From: Photobacterium indicum
GTDB taxonomy: Bacteria > Pseudomonadota > Gammaproteobacteria > Enterobacterales > Vibrionaceae
Reading direction: 5' to 3'
NCBI RefSeq assembly: GCF_003026215.1
Contig: NZ_PYOC01000001.1
Span: 992,001 to 1,056,000, forward strand
Length of the DNA stretch: 64,000 bases
The position numbers and the translations under genes were made by a program. Numbering within the stretch: the stretch's first letter is position 1; each line of letters starts with the position of its first letter. Below are positions 59,309 to 64,000 of this stretch, piece after piece. The notes under the pieces are model-generated. The model was not told the DNA's origin and made no database searches. It was given only the letters and a program-made list of their open reading frames with translations.

Positions 59309-60067
59309 GTGGGTCCAAGTATTCGTTTAAACAATGTTGGTCTGAAATATGGCGATAATGTGATTTTGCAGGGAATTACCCATCAGCTTAAAGCGGGTCA
59401 GTGCCATGTTGTAATGGGGCCTAATGGTGGTGGCAAAACATCATTATTACGCTCTATTCTTGGTCTAACCCCGTTTAGTGGTGATATTCAAATTGAATGG
59501 CCAAAACAAAAAGGCACGATTGGGTATGTTCCGCAAAAAGCGACGTTTGAATCAAGTTTACCTTTTACGGTAATGGATTTTATTCTGCTTAACCAAAGTC
59601 GTAACCCTCTGTTTTGGCGTAAACGTAAGAAAGAACAAGATTATGCCTTAGTGCAACTTGATCGCGTGGGCATGGCAAGCCGTGCAGAGCGTCGCATGGG
59701 GCAACTTTCGGGTGGTGAGCAACAACGTGTGCTATTTGCCCAAGCATTATTAGATAACCCTGATTTACTGGTTTTAGATGAACCAACAACTGGTATGGAT
59801 GAACAAGGTGTGCGTTACCTTGAAGGTTTGATCCATGAATTAGTGCAAGAGAACAAAACAATTCTAGCAGTGCATCATGATGTAAGCGCTGTTCGTCGCT
59901 TAGATGGACATGTGCATGTTGTGAATCGCCACCTAGTTGATAGCGGTTCGGTTGCTGAAGTATTAGTACCAGAGAAAATCGAGCGTTTGTTCAACCATTA
60001 CAGTATTCAGCCAGCACCAATGGTTGAATCTGAATCAGTTAAAGAAAACCAGAAGGAGGTCGCGTAA
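59309..60067 (+). CDS. Metal ABC transporter ATP-binding protein (ZnuC-like)
   Basis: 252 residues. Walker A 'GPNGGGKTS' (about 37-45), signature 'QLSGGEQQRVLFAQALL', Walker B 'LLVLDEPTTGMD' and H-loop 'ILAVHHDVSAV'. A GTG start with AAGGA eight bases upstream follows the binding protein gene by two bases. It overlaps the permease gene by one base (TAATG). Confidence 0.92.
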   Translation: MGPSIRLNNVGLKYGDNVILQGITHQLKAGQCHVVMGPNGGGKTSLLRSILGLTPFSGDIQIEWPKQKGTIGYVPQKATFESSLPFTVMDFILLNQSRNPLFWRKRKKEQDYALVQLDRVGMASRAERRMGQLSGGEQQRVLFAQALLDNPDLLVLDEPTTGMDEQGVRYLEGLIHELVQENKTILAVHHDVSAVRRLDGHVHVVNRHLVDSGSVAEVLVPEKIERLFNHYSIQPAPMVESESVKENQKEVA

Positions 60068-60942
60068 TGGAATATATCCGTTTATGGGCTCAACTGGGTG
60101 TTGATGCGGGCTGGCTTAGCGACAGCTTTTCCTATTCATTCATGGTGAATGCTGTTGTTGCCGCTTTATTGTTGGGCCCGCTGCTTGGTGGGTTAGGCAC
60201 TCTTGTTATCGCCAAGCGTTTAGCCTTCTTTTCAGAAGCAGTAGGGCATGCGGCATTAACTGGTATTGCATTGGGTGTATTACTGGGTGAGCCACCTGAA
60301 AATCCTATTATTGGCTTGTTTTGCTTTTGTATGATCTTCGCTCTGTTACTGCATTTCGTACGAAATCGTACCAATGTGCCATACGATACTCTGGTTGGTG
60401 TGTTTTTGGCATTGGCGCTAGCAGTTGGTGCTGCATTACTGATGTATGTGGCACGCAAGATTAATATCCATATGCTTGAGAATGTACTGTTTGGCTCAAT
60501 ACTTACTGTGACTGATTATGACTTATTGATATTAGCCGTAAGTTGCGCGCTAATCGTCTTGGTGTTAATTCCAACCTTCAACCGCATTTTACTGACTTGT
60601 ATTAGCCCTGATATTGCCCGAGTACGTGGATATGCCACTAACTTTTATGACTATCTGTTTGTGATGATGATTACATTAGTAACCATTGCGTCAGTAAAAA
60701 TTGTGGGTGCTGTATTAGTGGGTGCTCTGCTATTGATCCCCGGAGCAACAGCACGATTGTTAACGAAAAATATGGGCAGTTTTGTATTGATGTCTGCCTT
60801 ATTGGCCACGATAAGTTGCTTAATCGGTACTGTATTACCAATGGAATTAAAACTGCCTGTTCCTTCTGGTGCGGCAATTATTATTGTGTCGGCTTTCTTC
60901 TTTTTAATTGCAACCTGTTACCGTATCGTTCGCAAGGGATAA
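60067..60942 (+). CDS. Metal ABC transporter permease (ZnuB-like)
   Basis: 291 residues with eight or nine membrane spans. 'LGPLLGGLGTLVIAKRLAFFSEAVGHAALTGIALG' and 'KIVGAVLVGALLLIPGATARLL' are the conserved ABC-3 permease segments. It forms the membrane pore with the ATPase just upstream. Confidence 0.92.
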   Translation: MEYIRLWAQLGVDAGWLSDSFSYSFMVNAVVAALLLGPLLGGLGTLVIAKRLAFFSEAVGHAALTGIALGVLLGEPPENPIIGLFCFCMIFALLLHFVRNRTNVPYDTLVGVFLALALAVGAALLMYVARKINIHMLENVLFGSILTVTDYDLLILAVSCALIVLVLIPTFNRILLTCISPDIARVRGYATNFYDYLFVMMITLVTIASVKIVGAVLVGALLLIPGATARLLTKNMGSFVLMSALLATISCLIGTVLPMELKLPVPSGAAIIIVSAFFFLIATCYRIVRKG

Positions 60943-60948
60943 CTTAAC

Positions 60949-61848
60949 GTGTTTTACATTCCAATGAAAAATCGTCTAATTAAAACAACTGTCTCGCTTT
61001 TAGCACTCAGTACTCTTTTAACTTCTACGATTGTGAAAGCAGACGATATATTAACGGCAACGCCCGTTACGTATATGTTGGCGACTGAATTAACCAAAGG
61101 CACTGAAATAACCACGCGTTATTTACCGCCAAAACGTTATGGTGTTTCTCGCTTACCTAATTGGTTTAGTGGCAAAGGTGCAGCATCAACAGTGAAAGCA
61201 GGTGAAAAAGCCACTGTGGCAATAACTCTAGGGGCTATTTGGCCACAAGATGCATTGTATGTTCATGCGAGGCAAGGCAACATCGGGCTAATTGAGATCG
61301 ATGCATCACAAGCTATTTCGCCAAGGGCGCAGGGTGTTGCTGCATTACGTCTTGATGATGGGCGTATGTCATTATTTGCATGGTTGAACCCAGCTAACCT
61401 AACGAGAATGACCGCGATTGTAAGCCAAGACTTACAACGTGTTTGGCCACAGCAAGCTAAAATAATCGAGAAAAATCAGCAGCAGTTAATGATTGCTGTT
61501 CGTCAGTTAATCAACAAGCAGCAGCAAGTACTTATCGAAAAAGAAATCGATTCTGTTGTTTTATTGTCTGAAGAGCTAGAAGATTTTGCATCGGGTAATC
61601 AGTTGTTTGTTGTTGAGCGCCTTACAAAGCCAGAGCTTGAATGGACTGAAAATGATAAGCAAACACTTATCAGGTTAATGAATGAAGATGAAACCTTATG
61701 GTTGTTAACCTCTAAAAAGGTGAGTAAGCAACTGCAAACAATCGCCCCGAACCCAGAGCGAATCATGGTCATTGATAGCGTAGATCGTTGGGGAGGAAAG
61801 GGCATTACACCTAGCAACCCACTTGAGCGCTGGGAGCTAAAGCTGTAG
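60949..61848 (+). CDS. TroA-like second binding protein lacking metal ligands
   Basis: 299 residues. After a signal peptide (ending 'IVKA'), 'ILTATPVTYMLATELTKGTEITTRYLPPKRYG' resembles the start of ZnuA/TroA binding proteins, and the overall helix pattern with a long backbone helix is similar. The ligand His residues are not in the expected places, for example 'LPPKRYG' stands where NPHxY would be. It may be an accessory or decoy protein. The GTG start has AAGGGA nine bases upstream; an ATG five codons on is also possible. A terminator follows. Confidence 0.6.
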   Translation: MFYIPMKNRLIKTTVSLLALSTLLTSTIVKADDILTATPVTYMLATELTKGTEITTRYLPPKRYGVSRLPNWFSGKGAASTVKAGEKATVAITLGAIWPQDALYVHARQGNIGLIEIDASQAISPRAQGVAALRLDDGRMSLFAWLNPANLTRMTAIVSQDLQRVWPQQAKIIEKNQQQLMIAVRQLINKQQQVLIEKEIDSVVLLSEELEDFASGNQLFVVERLTKPELEWTENDKQTLIRLMNEDETLWLLTSKKVSKQLQTIAPNPERIMVIDSVDRWGGKGITPSNPLERWELKL

Positions 61849-61875
61849 CCCATTAGTCAAAACACTGCGTATTTA

Positions 61876-61918
61876 AAGCCCATTATCAATGTTAACGCAT
61901 TTAGATAATGGGCTTTTT
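61876..61918 (+). terminator. Terminator closing the metal-uptake locus
   Basis: AAGCCCATTATC/GATAATGGGCTT 12-bp stem with a 16-base loop and TTTTT. Confidence 0.9.
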
Positions 61919-61922
61919 GGTT

Positions 61923-62187
61923 TATACCCAAGTTACCTCAAGATGCTCGTTTCAGCGAGAATTTATTGGGCTCTAGGCAAGACGCTCATTTATAGACCTA
62001 GGGTTCTACGTTGAAAATGAGCAACGTCGTATAGAGCCCAACAAAACTCGCCCTTCGGGAGTGATTCAGCGTATCTACTTCTGTGTCAAATGTGTTTGAA
62101 AGGGAATGCCATTCCTACACACATTTTCCTTGAATTAAATACGCTGAGATCACTCTGAATCCTGCATCTTGAGGTAGCTTGGGTATA
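61923..62187. mobile_element. MITE-like element, full copy, 265 bp
   Basis: 24-bp terminal inverted repeats (61923-61946 and 62164-62187, one mismatch), beginning TATACCCAAG and ending CTTGGGTATA. Inside are two long hairpins: TTGGGCTCTA/TAGAGCCCAA (about 61966-62042) and CAGCGTAT/ATACGCTG (about 62068-62148). No coding capacity. The flanking TA/TATA could be a target duplication. Parts of it recur at 7127, 29032 and 30107. Confidence 0.8.
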
Positions 62188-62363
62188 TATATCATCAAAA
62201 ATGTGCGCTGTTATAACCAATACATTGATCTACTTAATGATTTTTGCTGTTTACCATAATGTTTGATAGGTCGTTACATACATATTTGTTATGGTATGTG
62301 AAATTGTGCAACTAAACGTGATGAGTCTGGTTTTCTATACTTTATGGGCGGTAGCATGGAAAA

Positions 62364-63344
62364 TTATCGGTCTAATGGGCTGATTACACCGCTATGATGT
62401 ACACCCGCTACATGGGTATAAATTTGCGTTGTTTTTATATCGGTATGCCCGAGTAATTCCTGAATATTTCGAAGGTCGGTTCCTGCTTCAAGTAATCGTG
62501 TCGCGAAAGAATGCCTGAAAGTATGGCATCCTGCTTTTTTGACGATGCTTGTTTGCAGTAGCGCTTTTCGTACATAGCCTTGAAGTGTTCTATCCATCAC
62601 GTGGTGTCGCATTTTTCTATCGGAACGAGGATCAATGCTTAGCTTGTTAGCCGGAAATAAATATTGCCATCCTAGACTTTTACTCCGTGCAGGGTATTTA
62701 CGCGCAATAGCATTTGGCATGTATACATTGCCAAAACCATTATTTAAATCTTCATTATGAAGAAGCTGCACCTTATTGATTTGAACTTTCAGCGCATCAT
62801 GCAATGATCGAGGAAGTAAACTTTGTCGATCTTTATCGCCTTTACCACTTCTTACCGTTAATGCACTATTTTCGAGGTCGAGATCTTCAACCCTTAATCT
62901 AAGGGCTTCATTTAAGCGCAACCCACTGCCATACATTAATTGCGTTGCAAGCTTAAAAGGGTAGGGAATATGATTAATAACATCAGTAGCTTCTTGATGA
63001 GTAAATACGGTGGGTAATTTAGATGGCTTTTTTGAACGTTTAAATTTCAACTGAGCAGTATCTTGCTGTAAATATTCACGGCAAAGAAAGACTAATGCAT
63101 TAAGCGCAGTTTTTTGTGTATTGACCGTAACATCAAGCTTCAACGTAAGGTGTTCGAGAAAACTGGCGATATCGTTAGTACTGATTTCATCCATCGAACG
63201 GTATTGATTAAATAAGATGAATCGCTTCACCCAGTGTAGGTACGTTTTTTCTGTAGCATAGCTAAGCCCTCGCACTCGTATGAAAGCGGTAAATTTTTGT
63301 AAGAACTGGCTAGATGTTGAATTCAGCGGTTTAGGTATGTCCAT
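62364..63344 (-). CDS. intIA: Integron integrase (IntI tyrosine recombinase)
   Basis: Catalyses cassette insertion and excision at attI/attC sites. 326 residues. The tyrosine recombinase catalytic set is visible: Arg in '[13 protein letters not shown]', Lys region '[15 protein letters not shown]', '[15 protein letters not shown]' (His, Arg), '[16 protein letters not shown]' (His, Tyr). The IntI-specific extra segment, about '[27 protein letters not shown]', separates it from phage and XerCD integrases. It resembles the chromosomal IntIA type of vibrios. Its promoter carries a LexA box. It looks intact. Confidence 0.93.
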   Translation of the reverse strand: MDIPKPLNSTSSQFLQKFTAFIRVRGLSYATEKTYLHWVKRFILFNQYRSMDEISTNDIASFLEHLTLKLDVTVNTQKTALNALVFLCREYLQQDTAQLKFKRSKKPSKLPTVFTHQEATDVINHIPYPFKLATQLMYGSGLRLNEALRLRVEDLDLENSALTVRSGKGDKDRQSLLPRSLHDALKVQINKVQLLHNEDLNNGFGNVYMPNAIARKYPARSKSLGWQYLFPANKLSIDPRSDRKMRHHVMDRTLQGYVRKALLQTSIVKKAGCHTFRHSFATRLLEAGTDLRNIQELLGHTDIKTTQIYTHVAGVHHSGVISPLDR

Positions 63345-63349
63345 AATGC

Positions 63350-63365
63350 CTGTCTTTTTATACAG
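63350..63365. promoter_or_regulatory. LexA box at the integron integrase start
   Basis: CTGT-CTTTTTAT-ACAG is a perfect CTGT-N8-ACAG LexA operator five bases from the intI start codon. SOS control of intI through such a box is known in other vibrio and mobile integrons. Confidence 0.85.
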
Positions 63366-63659
63366 TAATGGAATTAGAGTAGAAGTTACTTTTCACTTAT
63401 TCGAATACACGCCTTTAGCAATGTACTGATTTTTGAGGTAAATCTTATTGTGAAAAAACATTGGATAAATCAATTACATAATTACGTGATAAAAATCATG
63501 ATATGCGATGCTTGATCGTATATTTATTACTCTTTATCGGATGAAATGTGAAAGTTGTTTTTGTTTAGATGTACATAGGTAAGAAAGTTCAAGAAGGAAT
63601 ATACGAGCAAGATACACGCGATCTTTGTTCGTTGAATAAAATGTTAACTGCTTCTCGGT
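63366..63659. other. Integron attI/leader region
   Basis: About 290 bp between intI and the next gene. It should contain the intI promoter, the cassette promoter and attI. GTTAACT near 63642 is a possible attI core, but it does not fit GTTRRRY exactly, so I do not mark a site. No gene was seen. Confidence 0.4.
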
Positions 63660-64000
63660 TTAAATTAGTTCACCGATACTAGCTCTAATGTCTGCAATTG
63701 TAATAAACAGTTTGTTATCAGCGTCTTTGAATGCGGTAAAACCGTATTTTTCATAGAAATATTCAGCGCCATCTTTTGCATCAACAATAACAACAGGGAA
63801 GGCCACTGTTTCACTTGCCATTAATAGTTTTCTAAGCGCATCAATCAAAAGCCACTCACCGAAACCTTGACCTTTGTATCTATGGTCAACGGCTAAGCGG
63901 GCAATCAAACCACCAGAAGTTACACTGTGATGTTTCTTTTGTAATTTAGAAGGTAAAGCCTGAATATCAATAGGTGTCATGGTTAATGTGTAATAACCAA
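63660..64000 (-). CDS. GNAT acetyltransferase, toxin-like (TacT/AtaT type), partial
   Basis: About 113 C-terminal residues; the frame runs off the right edge, continuing in frame as 'GYYTLT' before the first ATG. 'GLIARLAVDHRYKGQGFGEWLLIDALRKLLMASE' contains the acetyl-CoA loop (QGFGEW, close to Q/RxxGxG/A), and 'VVIVDAKDGAEYFYEKYGFTAF' is the typical end of toxin GNATs that acetylate charged tRNAs. An antitoxin (DUF1778-like) would be expected just beyond 64000. Toxin-antitoxin pairs of this type are common as integron cassettes. Confidence 0.8.
   Translation of the reverse strand, partial: GYYTLTMTPIDIQALPSKLQKKHHSVTSGGLIARLAVDHRYKGQGFGEWLLIDALRKLLMASETVAFPVVIVDAKDGAEYFYEKYGFTAFKDADNKLFITIADIRASIGELI

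Overview
The window looks like chromosomal DNA of a marine gammaproteobacterium of the Vibrionaceae, most likely Photobacterium. The reasons are moderate A+T content, an AroG-type DAHP synthase close to the enteric/vibrio form, the vibrio TtpC-ExbB-ExbD-TonB-TPR energy system, several small DUF families common in vibrios (DUF2986, DUF3861, DUF1840), and an IntIA-like integron integrase at the right end. The species is an inference. No rRNA, tRNA or CRISPR array was seen.

Layout. 1-5 kb: end of an outer-membrane patatin-like protein, a four-gene polar amino acid ABC importer (minus strand), then aroG. 5-13 kb: small and hypothetical proteins, lipoproteins, an ArsR regulator, a crotonase behind a FadR-like operator, and a three-gene minus-strand block flanked by a short direct repeat. 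13-25 kb: msrA, a Bcr/CflA exporter, a MarR regulator divergent from a DUF3861 gene with two matching operator palindromes, DoxX, rhomboid, DJ-1/PfpI, gltS, two outer-membrane barrels, a LysR regulator and a periplasmic 5'-nucleotidase. 25-34 kb: rhlE, an endonuclease/exonuclease/phosphatase-family protein, a DEDDh exonuclease, a methyltransferase, a PH-domain protein, decayed genes, and a permease / mini-thioredoxin / SigZ-like sigma factor cluster.

34.6-36.3 kb is the most striking part: a divergent cysteinyl-tRNA synthetase gene preceded by a 30-codon leader with four consecutive Cys codons. Three mutually exclusive hairpins follow, the last an intrinsic terminator just before the gene. 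This is a textbook layout for ribosome-mediated attenuation by Cys-tRNA supply.

40-45.7 kb: a WYL-domain regulator followed by a compact same-strand cluster: a Gly/Ala-rich membrane protein, an HNH-like protein with membrane segments, a YkgJ cysteine-cluster protein, a coiled-coil single-span protein, a 33-residue membrane peptide and a DUF726-like hydrolase. It resembles a defence or stress operon, but I cannot match it to a named system.

47.5-61.9 kb: a 14-kb metal/siderophore uptake locus. It holds a TonB-dependent receptor, a complete TonB2-type energy module, PepSY-TM, DUF2271 and DUF4198 proteins, and a ZnuABC-like transporter followed by what may be a ligand-less second binding protein. 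Fur-box-like sites precede both halves. 61.9-64 kb: a 265-bp MITE-like element whose ends recur at three other places in the window, then the integron integrase with a LexA box at its start and the C-terminal part of a GNAT toxin-like gene running off the right edge.
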